Assembly: GCA_014773175.1 (NCBI GenBank)
Contig: VXCM01000791.1
Span: 90,863 to 154,862, forward strand
Source of the DNA: Lucifuga dentata
Lineage: Eukaryota; Chordata; Actinopteri; Ophidiiformes; Bythitidae
DNA length: 64,000 bases
Reading direction: 5' to 3'
The stretch's first letter is position 1, and every line of letters starts with the position of its first letter. The position numbers and the translations under genes are program-made. Positions 38,041 to 49,589 of the stretch are shown piece by piece. The notes below the pieces were generated by a model. The model saw only the letters and a list, made by a program, of their open reading frames with translations. It was not told the DNA's origin and searched no databases.

Positions 38041-39829
38041 TTTATTTTGTCAGAGCTCAGTTGGCATTTCTGGAGAACATTAATCAAGAAACGCACAATC
38101 ATTTCAGAATGGATAAATCTGAAACATAAGGCACCAAAAACTGATCAGTGCAACTGTTTGTGTGAGCATCCGCTGAACTGGAACACCAGATTGCAGACAT
38201 GGGGGCAAAACAACGCCTCAGCCAAAGCCTCTGAAATGAAATGACATATTACCAGATGTCTCTGTCAGCTTCTTCCTTGATTGTTCATACTATTGCAATC
38301 ACTGCATCTTGTACTGAATATCTCACTGTTTCATAGGGCAGTTGTTGCTGTAAAATCAAAGTTTTGTTAAATGAAAAAAGGCTAAATGTTGTTGTAATAC
38401 AAAGAAAAACTTTTAGCTATTCATGTTGCTTAAAATTCAGTTGTCCTAAGTGTGAAATGGAAATGAGGACACTGCCATTTTTCTCTGTCATTGCTCTCAT
38501 CCATGTAAGATCGTCATTTAATTCTGACTCATTGAGGTTCACAGTGTGGAAGGAGATGCAGCGTTTGCTCATTAGCTCATCAGTTCAATATGAGAAAACC
38601 ATTTAGAGAAAATCTGTTGTTACATACATGGATCATCCAGGCAATTGTGCGGCACATCAGTTTTGCCAGTGACGTAAGCAGTATTTCTTTGAGCCCTTGG
38701 CATTACATGGTTATTAGTAGTAACTATAATTAATGTGTAATAACTTATTACACATTAGATTTACACATATGTTGACAGCTGAGAAGCGGGTATGGCTAAC
38801 AGCAAACATTTTAACAGAAATACATAATAGATATGTGATTTCACCATCAGCATGTGTATATGAGGCATTTAAAAAAATAGTAAGATTTACTCAAGGCACT
38901 AAAGTCTAACTAATGTCCTATATGAGATGATGTTGCCTGGCAACAAAAGTAGTCTGGACAAAAAGAGCACTGACTTCTTGCTTGATGCTATTGAATGTTT
39001 GCATGGTATACAGTATACTTACAATGATTTCATATATAATTCAAGTGTTTTACATTAACCTAAGTAACTGCCATCTGATATTTGTTTTAGTTTTAGTAAC
39101 AGGCAACATCCAACAAAACAAAAAAAGAAATAATCCTTCCCTCTATATAATGCGCAGAACTAATGACCAGCATCTATGCATGGAGATTGCTGATGACAGG
39201 CAGTCAGGTGAGGTGGAAAACTCACTGAGGGCATCTAGTGGACAGGTGTAGTTCAACCAGGCACGGAAAGTAACACAAAACACTGAGACGCTCGGAGGAG
39301 CAAGATGGGGGCATGCAGGTGTTGCCATGAAAGCATTAGACACTCGCTGTTTGTTTTAGCTGCCAGTGTGAGCATTGCAGTTGAAACAGAGCTACGTATT
39401 GATTTTTTTTTTTTTTCCCCTGTGAGGGGTGAAGTAAACATTGTTTGGCTTCACAGATAAGCTTTTGCATTATGGAAGTGAATATTACACCAAGCAGTAT
39501 GTTTATCTGATGAACAACTTTAAGCTTTGTTGCAATCACTTTATTAACTTTATCTGGTAAAAAAACAAAAAAAAAAACAAAAAAACTTGGCATCAGGCAC
39601 ATTTATGCTGCTGCTGTTTAAATTGATTTGCACTATTTTACATACTTTTTTCTCTGTTTTGAAGTTCTGTATTTCATATAAGGTTTGTGTTTCAATGTAG
39701 TTATTGTAAATGTGAATACAATTGAATATTGATTATTAATAATATATTGAAACAGTATAGTTGACTTGAGACTATATACAGTTACAATTAAAACCAATTA
39801 TTACCCTGACTTTAAATTTGAAGCCTCGA

Positions 39830-39945
39830 AACTCAAAGTTTAGGACTTTTGACTTGACTTGAACTTGTTATTCTTGACTTGTACTTGAACATAAAGACTT
39901 GAGACTTGTGACTTGCAAAATAATGTCTTGGTCCCTGCTCTTGTA
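39830..39945. repeat. Degenerate GACTTGA-type repeat tract
   Basis: Many near copies of GACTTG and GACTTGA (GACTTGACTTGAACTTG, GACTTGTACTTGAAC, GACTTGAGACTTGTGACTTG). Not coding. Confidence 0.5.
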
Positions 39946-42900
39946 CAAGGTAATATTGTATCTTGTGAAATAACATGTGAAAATTCACAAAGACCTCTCC
40001 AGTAGTTAATTTCACTTCATCCTTTTACAAAATAAGAGCAACAGAAACATGAGGACTGCAGGAAAGTGGTTGTTGGTCAGTCTTGTCTCAGAGAAACAAC
40101 TCCACAGCCTCCACCCCACCCCACACCCACTCTCCTGTTTGTCACCTGCACCAGCTGAAGGTCAGCAGGGATGAACACTGTTGAAATCACTGATCGCTGC
40201 AACAGTGATGGTTATTTCTGACTGCAGCTTACAGATAAGTAACAGTGGCCTCCTGGAAAGCTCTGTTTGGAGCTGCTGGTGCCAATAGTGAATTGAGTGT
40301 CAGAAGTCGTTTATCCTGTATGCATTGTGCACTGCTGCCCACCTGCTGTTGACCTGCGGTGCATTAGCTGGGGCTTCTGAGCTTATTAGCGAGCTGCTAC
40401 CAGATATGGGTTTGAAAAAGTAACCATGTGACTGACAGCGAAATTGGAGACATTTTTAAACGTGGGTTGGAGACAGCGGGGGAGATCAGGAAGTTTGTGG
40501 TTACTCAGCTGAAATGCTGCAGTTTCATTCACTGCAAATTCGTTATTTAACTAGAAAAAAGTTATGAATTTCTGAGGAAGCAGGTGAGTTGTCAGTGTAT
40601 TCTAAAGCAGGCTAAGTCTAATTCCTACTGAAATAGTCACCCTGCATGCCAAGTTAGGATGTCTATTCTCATCCTAACCTGACGTAATCAATAATAACAG
40701 CTCACAGATCCCACTGTGATGTTTAATTCATGTGGCTGCAATTATATGGCACTGTTTACAAAGTTTACGGAGATTAATATAAATATAGATTTATACATTT
40801 TCTTTATTTACAGATTCATATGCCATTAAATCAGCCATTCAGAGTTTATACAAGCCTGCCTCTGACGTGCCAGCTGTGGGTGTAATGGCAAATAATTATT
40901 TTTATTAATAGCAACAAAATTACATACATCAAGACCTTCTATAGTTACATCCTCAACAAAACGTTAAACTCACTTAGAATGATTTCTGTTGAACATTGTG
41001 AAATATAGAATTAATTATCCAGCAAAATACTTTTACACTGAATTTTATAAAATTTAAAATGAAGAAAGCAACCTTTCAGCAGCAACCTCAAGGCTACAAG
41101 TTAGCTTATAAAGGTTTATGTCACAGGAATTTCATACATATACAACAACAGCCTATAGAAATACTACAGTGTTTGCAGAATTAGCACATTGCTGTAGATG
41201 TCTGTATTTCTCTTAAAATGGATATTTTTTGGGTATTTATCATCACATCAAAGACAAAGGCTGCTTAAATCTTACAAGCACAACTTTTGCAAAGGGAGAT
41301 TGCTTTGTGGGAATAACGAGCAGTTGTGGGTTTTCAATTTGATCTGAAAACAACAGCTCTCACACCCTTAAATCATGTGAACAGCTACTTCAAATAGGTT
41401 ATTTAAATCTAAAACAAAAGATTTCCTGCCACATACTATGTATTCAGAAACCAATTTCAAGATGAGTACTTAAATTTTCACTTGAAGAGCTCACCTTGAA
41501 GCAAAATCCAAGAACAGCCAATCGTATCTATTCAGGAGCAAAAAAGAGCTAATATTGATATTTTGGCAAAGGAGAACACTTGTCAGTCACCTATTTGTTA
41601 GTTAAAGGCTGATCTGATGACCTGCAAAAATGTTGCGAACCCATGCTTGTCAGACAACAAAAAGTGATGTGTGTCAGGGGCTATAAAAGTCTTGATGAGA
41701 AACATGAAGAAAAGTTTTAATATTTCAGAACCTTTCTATAAAAACAATGTTCTGCTAAGCCTGTCTACTTTCTTGATCCTGCAGCCTGCTCTAGTTGTAT
41801 TTCAGCAAGCTGTGTCTGACTGCAAATGGGAATGTTCATTTCTGAGCCAGGATGGATTGTAAATTAGTAGATGAATAGAAGTAAAATGCATTAAGACTTT
41901 TTGAATCATCTGCAGATTGTAAGGTAATGTAATATGTATATGGTAATATGTAAAAACTTTTGACACCATTTCCCTTCAAATGTTGTGGTGGTTTGGTGAG
42001 TGTGCATGCATATGTTGTCATTTGTGCTGTGTGTTAGTGACCATATGTGCCTGTGAGAACATTAATATTTGTCATATTTCTCTGTGTGGACATTTTCTGC
42101 TTTCATTTTCTGTTTTGGTGACATTCACAACATTAGTTTGTGACCCTCCGATGTGTAAATGAATGAAATTCATATGCATCATAATCTTTCAGTACATTTT
42201 TAACACACTCTCAGCCTCACCATTCACTTGTTATGATGTTGTGCAACATATATCTGATGGTTCTTTCAATTCTTTCAATCTCATTAGTTGTTATTTCGTG
42301 ATTTGATTAATATATAAAGGGATTAGTCTGCTGAAAACAAGTGAGGGGGGGGATGGGGTTGTGCATGTGCGTGCATGTGTGTCATATGAGACCCATAGGC
42401 AGGTCAGGCTAGGCACGCTTCTCTCATGGCAAGCCTCATGCCTCAGAGACTTATACAGATGATGTGGTGGACGGAGTTATTGTGATGTACTGAGTCATAG
42501 CCCTGTGTTATGGTGACTGACCTCACCATGGGACCTGTGCAAAGTCAACTGTCGCCATTTCCTCAAAGATAGTGTGGGTGGATGTAGAAAACTGATGTTT
42601 GTCTGGATTGTTTAGCATCAGTTTGACATTTTGTTCACTCTGGTTAGATGCTGGTGTTTTATTCTATGGAGTAGTAAATAGATTTGTCACCATATGAACA
42701 GCCCATTTCAATGTGCTTGCAGTCGTACTTGCTATTAAAGACTTTTGGCAACCTGCGATTGCTTTTCTTTATCTGTTCATGAATTAAGTTATTTCATATG
42801 ATGTTTTTTTAGAATACATTTGACCACAATAGATTCTGAATTCCCCTGTTTTCTTTTATGATGCATGAAATGATTGTAAAGCAAAATATAAATTTTCTGT

Positions 42901-43182
42901 TAAATTACTGAGTGATTTTGTTCACTGGCAGGTTATCTTAAAACCTGACTGCTAAACCATCTGAACACAGACCTAGTCTTTTGAGAATTACCTTGAAGCG
43001 CTGGTTTTAATTTCACTGCTGTCTCGGGTCAATTAGAGTTTGTAACACTCATTTAGAGTGTGTGATCGCTGCTGGTGAAAGGAAATTGAGTTGAATTAAT
43101 TTGTCTCTCTGTCTCTCTTTTTGTCTCCTCTCTCATCCTCTCTGGCTATTTATCCACTTCTGCCCATCACCCCTACCCCCAN

Positions 43183-43266
43183 CCCCCCCCCTTTTTGTTT
43201 CTCAGGTGTCTAGCCCAGTGATCCAACCCCACATAGGAGGTGGAGGACGCAGTAGAAAGGAGGGTC
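43183..43266 (+). other. lingo3: Splice acceptor and 5' untranslated start of the lingo3 coding exon
   Basis: A pyrimidine tract (C run then CTTTTTGTTTCTCAG) ends at 43205, followed by 61 untranslated bases to the ATG at 43267. An acceptor just before a single coding exon fits LINGO genes, whose 5' untranslated exons lie far upstream. A one-base N at 43182 sits just before the tract, so its exact length is uncertain. Confidence 0.75.
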
Positions 43267-45099
43267 ATGGGGCTGTGCCTGGCCCAGGATGTAGGCTGGT
43301 TCCTGCCCGGTTTGTTCTTGCTGTTGATGATCATGGTGTCACCCATCCAGAGTCAAGGTTGTCCTCAGCGTTGTGAGTGCATTACCAAGATGAAGACTGT
43401 GTCCTGTCATGGCAAACGCCTGTCTGCGATGCCAGATGGCATCCCCTTAGACACCAAGGTCCTGGACCTAAGTTGGAATAAACTTCGGTGGGTAGAACAT
43501 GGTGATCTGCTTCCATACCCTCATCTTGAACAGCTCGACCTGAGTGACAACATGATCAGTGTCCTGGAACCTAATGCTTTTTCTAGTCTTCAGAGCCTCC
43601 AGGCACTCTCACTGAAAGGTAACCAATTGAAACTCGTCCCCATGGGAGCTTTCTCACATCTATCAAACCTAACTTCATTGGACCTCAGTGGGAATAAGAT
43701 TGTAATTCTTTTGGACTTTACTTTCCAAGACCTGAAAAGCCTAAGGAACCTGGAAGTTGGAGACAACGATCTGGTTTATATTTCCAACAAGGCCTTTCTG
43801 GGTCTAGTGGGGCTGAGGGAGCTAACCATTGAGAAGTGCAACCTGACTTCTGTCTCCAGCCAGTCTTTGTCATACTTGCATAATCTGGTGACTCTACGAC
43901 TCCGTTACCTCAGTATCTCTGCCTTAGAGGACCAGAACTTCCGGAAGCTGGGAAACCTGAAGGGCCTAGAGATCGATCATTGGCTGTTTTTAGAGTACAT
44001 CTCCCCTCACAGCCTGCAGGGTCTTAACTTGTCTTGGCTGTCCATTACTCATACCAACATCACCTCAGTGCCCACTTCTGCTCTACGCAGTCTGGCTCAC
44101 CTCACCAGTCTCAACCTCTCCTACAACCCTATCTCAGTGTTTGAGTCCTGGGCGCTGAGGGACCTTGTCCGACTGAAGGAGCTGCATCTGGTCAACACAA
44201 ACCTGGCTGTGGTCCAACCATATGCACTGGGTGGTCTAAGGCAAATCCGTCTTCTTAACCTTTCTAGTAACAGTCTAGTGACCCTGGAAGAAGGAGCCTT
44301 TCAATCTGTCAACACCTTGGAGACTCTTCGTTTGGATGGGAACCCTCTGGCCTGTGACTGTCGCTTGCTCTGGATTCTTCAGCGCAGAAAAACCCTGAAT
44401 TTTGACGGTGCTTCCCCAGTGTGCATGACACCTGTGGAGGTGCAGGGACAGGCCCTTAATGCGTTTTCTGACTCTGCTCTCTTTGACCACTTTACTTGTC
44501 AGAAGCCTAAAATCCGCAACAGGAAACTGCAGCAGATAACAGCTCATGAGGGGCAGGTTGTGTCATTCATTTGCAGAGCAGAAGGTGAGCCAACACCAGT
44601 GATTTTCTGGATCTCTCCACAGCGCCGCCGCATCACCACCAAGAGCAGCGGTCGGCTGATTGTGTTACCAGAAGGAACACTAGAGATCCGGTACGCCCAG
44701 GTAGCAGATAGTGGAACTTACATCTGCATTGCCAGCAATGCTGGTGGAAATGACACTTACTTTGCCACACTTACAGTTAGCGGGCTGCCGCTAGATGCAG
44801 CTCTTATGGCCAACCGTACCTACTACACTGGGGACCTTAATGACACAAATCTGAATGATACCAGGGTGTTCTTGAAGTTCACTCTGGACCTTAAGACCAT
44901 CCTCATATCCACAGCAATGGGCTGTATCATGTTCTTGGGGGTGGTTCTCTTCTGTTTCATTCTGCTATTTGTGTGGAGTCGAGGGAGAGGACAGCACAAG
45001 AACAATTTCTCAGTGGAATACTCCTTTAGAAAGGTGGATGGACCTGCTGCTAGTGGAGGACAGGGTGGGGCACGAAAGTTCAACATGAAAATGATTTGA
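43267..45099 (+). CDS. lingo3: LINGO3-like LRR and Ig domain transmembrane protein (complete coding exon)
   Basis: Encodes 610 residues in one uninterrupted exon, as is usual for LINGO genes (human LINGO3 is slightly shorter). Visible order: signal peptide about 1-30, LRRNT cysteines from C32 (CPQRCEC), a run of about a dozen leucine-rich repeats to about residue 358, LRRCT from NPLACDCRLLW at 359 to C411, one I-set Ig domain about 413-505 with the cysteine pair C436/C487, several N-glycosylation sequons (NDT, NRT), a transmembrane helix about 545-570 and a 40-residue tail ending ARKFNMKMI. The family acts as neuronal surface receptors or co-receptors; the role of LINGO3 is the least defined. 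I assign LINGO3 rather than LINGO1, 2 or 4 from the tail RGQHKNNFSVEYSFRKVDG and internal LEDQNF, LRQIRLLNLS and RRKTLNFDG, recalled as LINGO3-specific. The start is ATG 43267 (G at -3 and +4). The frame stays open upstream to a GTG at 43240, but no other ATG lies between it and the acceptor at 43205. Whether this is lingo3a or lingo3b cannot be settled. Confidence 0.95.
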   Translation: MGLCLAQDVGWFLPGLFLLLMIMVSPIQSQGCPQRCECITKMKTVSCHGKRLSAMPDGIPLDTKVLDLSWNKLRWVEHGDLLPYPHLEQLDLSDNMISVLEPNAFSSLQSLQALSLKGNQLKLVPMGAFSHLSNLTSLDLSGNKIVILLDFTFQDLKSLRNLEVGDNDLVYISNKAFLGLVGLRELTIEKCNLTSVSSQSLSYLHNLVTLRLRYLSISALEDQNFRKLGNLKGLEIDHWLFLEYISPHSLQGLNLSWLSITHTNITSVPTSALRSLAHLTSLNLSYNPISVFESWALRDLVRLKELHLVNTNLAVVQPYALGGLRQIRLLNLSSNSLVTLEEGAFQSVNTLETLRLDGNPLACDCRLLWILQRRKTLNFDGASPVCMTPVEVQGQALNAFSDSALFDHFTCQKPKIRNRKLQQITAHEGQVVSFICRAEGEPTPVIFWISPQRRRITTKSSGRLIVLPEGTLEIRYAQVADSGTYICIASNAGGNDTYFATLTVSGLPLDAALMANRTYYTGDLNDTNLNDTRVFLKFTLDLKTILISTAMGCIMFLGVVLFCFILLFVWSRGRGQHKNNFSVEYSFRKVDGPAASGGQGGARKFNMKMI

Positions 45100-45250
45100 T
45101 TATTAGGGACTATCTTCCATAGTAGTATTCTGTCTCTTATACTGTTTACAATACTCAAGATAAAGCATCAAAATACTGCTGGAATGTTTGTGCTCCCACA
45201 ACATTACATACAGTTATTTTTAGGACATTTTATTTAGACAAGGTTTTGTT

Positions 45251-45293
<43 letters not shown>

Positions 45294-46710
45294 AAAAAGG
45301 AAAGGTCTGTATGGATTTGATAAATTTGTATTCCTTTTTATTGTTTTTCATATTTCTGTGCAGAGAAAATCTGGATTATAGTGAAAAAGTTAGTCTCAAA
45401 ATCACGCAAAAGCCTAAAGACCAAGCAGCAAAAGCACTCAGAACCCTCAGTCTCGAACTTCTGTCCCTTTCCTATGTAAAGAACTTCACTTCTCTGCTCT
45501 ATCTGAGCTCTTTCAAACATCTTCAAATTTATGAATATAAAATAACAGGGTGCTGCTCATTGAATGCCAAGAACTTGCCAATACATAATTGAATAGTTAG
45601 CTATACAAAGCTATATACTGCATATTAAGACTTATCTATAGTCAGGATTTTAAAGTATTATTTGGGCAGTTTGCTAAGAACAGAGGTTCTGCTTGAACAC
45701 ATTTTTGCTGAAAGTGGATTTGCACAGAATTCATTTGACACTAAGAGACTACACTCTGCAGTAACATGCAGTCAGTTTCTGCACAACACTGCCAAATTGG
45801 ATTAAAATCTCAATCCAAACAAAACAGTTTTAAACAAAAAATGGAATTTAACAAGTTAAAATTCCAATGCACACTTGTGTGGTGACAGAACGATACATGA
45901 AGGTGCATGTCAAGATGGACACTGGATTTTCCATTTTATTTATTCAGTTCCTATTAGAAAAGATTCTTGCCCTCCTGATTGAAAATAGGTTATGATAAAT
46001 ATTAATGCATGTACAGATTTTGCTTCTTACTTTGTCTAACTTCTCATCCTTGTAAATTGATCATTTATTGGGGTGCAGTCATCCCAAATTTGTTATGGCC
46101 ATGCTGTATAATCAGGACATACATAAATTGTATTATATATTTTGTAATCACTGACATTGAATTTATTGTGGTTGTTTGTAGTATGGTTAATCTGGTTTTA
46201 TTGTTCTAATGTAATTCTACTGTTCCAGTCCCTTTTTCAAATCAGTGATAAACAGCTTTTACTGTCTATCATGTCCTGAGATAGATATTACACTGCGACA
46301 CACCTAATCCCTGAGCTCTCACAACTAATCACGAAAGACATTTATGTCGAGTTTCAGTTCAGTTGCCTATTTTTGGGCTGTGACAGTGGGGCGGCTCAAC
46401 AACCAGCAGGGCTTCAACACTTTCATCACAAAGGGCTGGATGCTAAACCTGTCACAATATATGCCTGCTACCTGAGTAAGATTTGGTAATAGTTGTTAAA
46501 GTATTATTTGTTTTGAAAAGGAATAGACATAATTCAGCATGAAGATGTAGGCATTTTGAAATTACTTGGTTAACTAGTCCTGCCACAAGAAATGGTGTTT
46601 TTGATGCCCTAAATGATTTTGCATTCAGGGTACGTGAAGACATGCTAATTTGTCAGATTGAAGCCTTGCAGAAGCAGTTTTCACACACACAAAAAAGTTA
46701 CAATAAATCA
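45100..46710 (+). other. lingo3: Probable 3' untranslated region of lingo3
   Basis: No coding frame is supported after the stop at 45099. An (AT)n tract lies at 45254-45290. The first clear AATAAA on this strand that I noticed is at 46702-46707, which would give a 3' UTR of about 1.6 kb. The true cleavage site is not determined. Confidence 0.35.
45254..45290. repeat. (AT)n microsatellite in the lingo3 3' region
   Basis: Perfect AT repeat about 155 bases after the lingo3 stop, self-complementary. Confidence 0.9.
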
Positions 46711-47199
46711 CGTAAATCCAGTTTCTCTTTAACTACACACAGGCATAACTGGTTGCAAAACAGACTGTTTATACTATTAGCCCTCTATGCATACTATCTC
46801 TTGATCTGTGGAATTCGGTTTATGTTCTAACAATGTTGCTCTCCTGCCCTCTGCTGGCCGCAGTTGGTATTTATGTGGTACTGCTTGAGGATGATAGGAT
46901 TTGGCCTCCTAGACATTTTAAATAATAAGTTTTTTATTTTCCTTTATTTTCCCAAATCAGTGGGGAAGATTAGTTCTAACTATTAATGTAAAGTATGGGT
47001 CCAGGCCTATATATTCATAAATAGAGATTGGAGGAACTGAATGGTTTCAAGCAAATCATTTCACAGGGTTTTTATTTCTAAAACCATCATAATCTGTTTT
47101 TGGATAACTAAACTGAAGAATTGTTAACAGACCCCCTGATGGTCAGTTCTAACACTTGGGAAACACTCTGCTATTCTTCGCTGGATGAACACTTGGACT

Positions 47200-47410
47200 G
47201 ATGGAAGGAAGGAATAAAGGGGGCTGATATCCCAAAGCACATGGAAAGGAGACAGGCCTGGCTGAGTTACGCAGGGCATTGTGGGGTGTGCTCCACCTAC
47301 CAAAGCTGCTTTCTCCAGGAAGTGGGATTATGAGAAGTGATGCATCTGAGGGCTGTCTCCATCTCCTGGTTCATCTTCTCTGTTTGGCCATTGGTCTGTG
47401 GGAGGAAACA
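47200..47410 (-). mobile_element. Decayed Ty3/gypsy integrase fragment
   Basis: The minus-strand frame contains [19 protein letters not shown] followed by NPTSW, the signature of the C-terminal part of the Ty3/gypsy integrase core. It then runs into in-frame stops and frame changes, while traces of the downstream GLSPF and YQPPL motifs appear in other frames. No LTR, reverse transcriptase or gag is seen nearby. It is an old, inactive remnant about 0.6 kb from the kinase relic. Confidence 0.7.
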
Positions 47411-47987
47411 CACTAGCAGAGGTACCATTAAGGCTACAGAATACACAACTGAAACATCGATTGGGGACCTCTATCATGGACAGTGGGTGGAATTCATAAA
47501 AAATCATGCTAACTACACAGGGTCTCAAACTAAATAACTTGATAATTGAAGCTAATTCATAATGTTTTACTTAGATGCACCAGTGTTCCTTTTTCATTTT
47601 TCATTTGTTCATTTATTTATTGTGCCTTTAAAAAACAAGAAGTAACAGGAAAAAAGAACAAAATCTTCCATCTCGTGCAGGAGAGGCAGGAAGCCATGAG
47701 CTTGTAGTAAGTCCTCTTCTCAGAACATCCAAACACAATCAATCAATCAACTCCACCCAAGCACACACACACACAAAAAAACCCCAAAAAAATTCCATAA
47801 CAACACAAGGCAAATATTAAAAATGCTAGTAACAGGCATTTATTAATGAAGGAACGTGGCTGCATGGAACTATTTGCCCTTAAACATGTTAAATGTGGCC
47901 CTGTGTTTCATGAATTCCGCCCAATGTCTTTAGTCAAGAAAACATGCGCAACTAATTCTGCAGCCATTGCGGTTTGAATTTTTCCAA

Positions 47988-49457
47988 TTAATCCAAAGCT
48001 TCACTTGCTGTCATGTGCTCCTTTGGATCATACCTAAATAACAAAACAAAATACAGATAGATCAGATCATCTGAACAAAAGCTTGTGTATCTGTGAATAA
48101 AGAATAAACTATTGTACTCCACTCAGCACAATTCACATTATTAAAATGTAATTTCTGTGTAGTGTTTCTAAAGAAGTGCACTTACTGAAGGCAGCGTTGA
48201 ATGAAGTCCAGAAATTGAGAATCATTCTTCCCCAGGCCCTCAGACAGACTTGTTTGATTGCGCTTGATGTATGAATTCTTGAGTGGGTTGCCCTTAGAAT
48301 CTGCATATCCATAACACATTGACAAGTCAGTTAAAAGATATCTTGCAGAGTTTAACAATATCATTGATCAAATATTTAATGATAATTAGGTCAAAATATT
48401 TAAGGAGATGAATTAATCAGCTCTTTGGGGGGGGGGGGGTNGGGGGGGGGGGGTTACCCAATACCTGTAAGATACATCTTGTAAATAATATTTCAGCAAA
48501 TGTTATGTAAAACAAGCTGACATTATATTACCGTCATCATGCAGTTTAACATGTTTTCTATTGTTGCATCAAAGAGAAGTTGACCGGTGTACAGTTCACT
48601 TAAGATGCACCCCAGACTCCACATGTCCATGGACACGTCACAGAGTTCACCCAGATGGTACTCAGGAGGTGCATAAATATATGTCATGGTCACTGGATAA
48701 CCTGAGGACAGTATAAAAATTTAGAGTTTGCACAGTCTGTAATCAATTTTCTTAAAATTTCAATGACTTGCAATTAACAGTTCTATATGAAACATAGTTC
48801 ACTATGTAATGATAAAAATCTGTACACACACTAGATTCTGACATCAAGTAGCTCCCGCCAAAGTCAATCACTTTTACATGCTTCTCGTTGTCTTTGATGG
48901 AGAGTAAAATGTTTTCCTAGAAAAGAAAAAGACTGGTACTTTAGTATGATGTTATCATGAATACACTACATAAAAATTATGCATGTTTTTGAGTGCAAAA
49001 ATAGTACTTACTGGTTTTAGGTCACCATGGACCATCGATGACTCATGAAGCACCAGGAGGCACTGGAGAATATCTTTTGCAGTGTCTGACCTCAGCCATG
49101 CTTAACTTACAAAGTTTTTTGTCGTACATCACATGTAAAAAGTTTTTTCTGAAAGAATGAATGTGAGAAGCTTATTTTAACTTCTGACCTGATTTAAATG
49201 GANAAAAGTTTTTTCTGAAAGAATGAATGTGAGAAGCTTATTTTAACTTCTGACCTGATTTAAATGGAAAAAAATTGAAGCAAACCAACTAAACGATCAG
49301 TATTTTGTGAACTTACTCTAACAAGTCAAAAGTGATGCAGATGTGATTACGGAAGACAAAGTGATCTTTCATATGAACAATATTAGCTGAGTCATCTGGG
49401 TCAATTAAATGCAGTAACTGCACGATCTGAACCTCATGCCCAGCATCTGCTGTGGGA
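47988..49457 (-). pseudogene. DYRK-family protein kinase relic, multi-exon C-lobe only
   Basis: Exons read on the minus strand: 49457-49317, 49148-49012, 48916-48832, 48701-48532, a damaged one from 48464 into an N-containing homopolymer at 48441, 48300-48182, and 48033-47988. Motifs in order: NIVHMKDHFVFRNHICITFD, LSMAEVRH, ILQCLLVLHESSMVHGDLKP, ENILL, VKVIDFGG, APPE, SMDMWSLGCIL, TVLGNPP, DSKGNP, FLDFIQRCLQ, YDPKEHMTASEALD. FRNHIC, DLKPENILL and FLDFxxxCL place it with DYRK2/3/4-type kinases, not HIPK or CLK. Catalytic Asp, Lys and Asn (HGDLKPEN) and DFG remain. Against function: exon 49148-49012 has a net 2-base loss near 49080 that breaks the frame, a TAA (47990-47988) cuts the fold just after subdomain XI, the activation-loop YxY and QSR are changed, and no glycine loop or VAIK exon is found upstream. 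Splice phases otherwise agree, so this is a decayed gene, not a retrocopy. Assembly error at the frameshift is not excluded. Confidence 0.75.
49137..49269. other. 66-bp direct duplication around one N: likely unmerged contig overlap
   Basis: 49137-49202 and 49204-49269 are identical, with N at 49203. The unit includes the splice acceptor and first bases of the DYRK-relic exon at 49148, so the intron there is artificially lengthened. Confidence 0.8.
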
Positions 49458-49589
49458 CTGAAAACAAAAGGGAGAGCGAAGAGAATGAGCTCATTAATGC
49501 TCCTGCACTTTAAATAGACTTCTAGATTTTATTGTGTGCCAACATGAAGTAAACTGGAGTCTCCCTTCTGCTACAAAGCAATGACTGTT

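Larger units (their letters stand above)
12410..43205 (+). other. lingo3: Proposed first intron of lingo3 (about 30.8 kb), no supported coding exon
   Basis: Non-coding and repeat-studded. Open frames here are short or lie in low-complexity sequence and match no family I recognise. It contains seven TTAA-flanked miniature elements, a second DNA-element family copy (36.36 kb), a TIR element (34.1-35.0 kb), microsatellites, SINE tails and a tRNA relic. Long AT-rich single-copy-looking tracts, for example 19.7-20.0 and 21.2-21.6 kb, could hold conserved enhancers, but that cannot be decided from one sequence. The intron boundaries depend on the proposed exon at 12 kb. Confidence 0.4.

Noticed and set aside
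43240..43266. N-terminal extension of lingo3 starting nine codons earlier
   Set aside because: The first codon is GTG, not ATG. It is unlikely to start a vertebrate protein, and the ATG at 43267 has a good context and leads straight into the signal peptide.
43267..45099. Assignment of the LRR/Ig gene to lingo2 or lingo4
   Set aside because: The membrane-proximal region looks LINGO2-like at first, but the cytoplasmic tail and several LRR segments match LINGO3 as recalled.
47988..49457. Reading the kinase relic as HIPK
   Set aside because: FRNHIC, the spacing to DSKG and FLDFxxxCL follow DYRK. HIPK-specific sequence around the activation segment and insert is absent.
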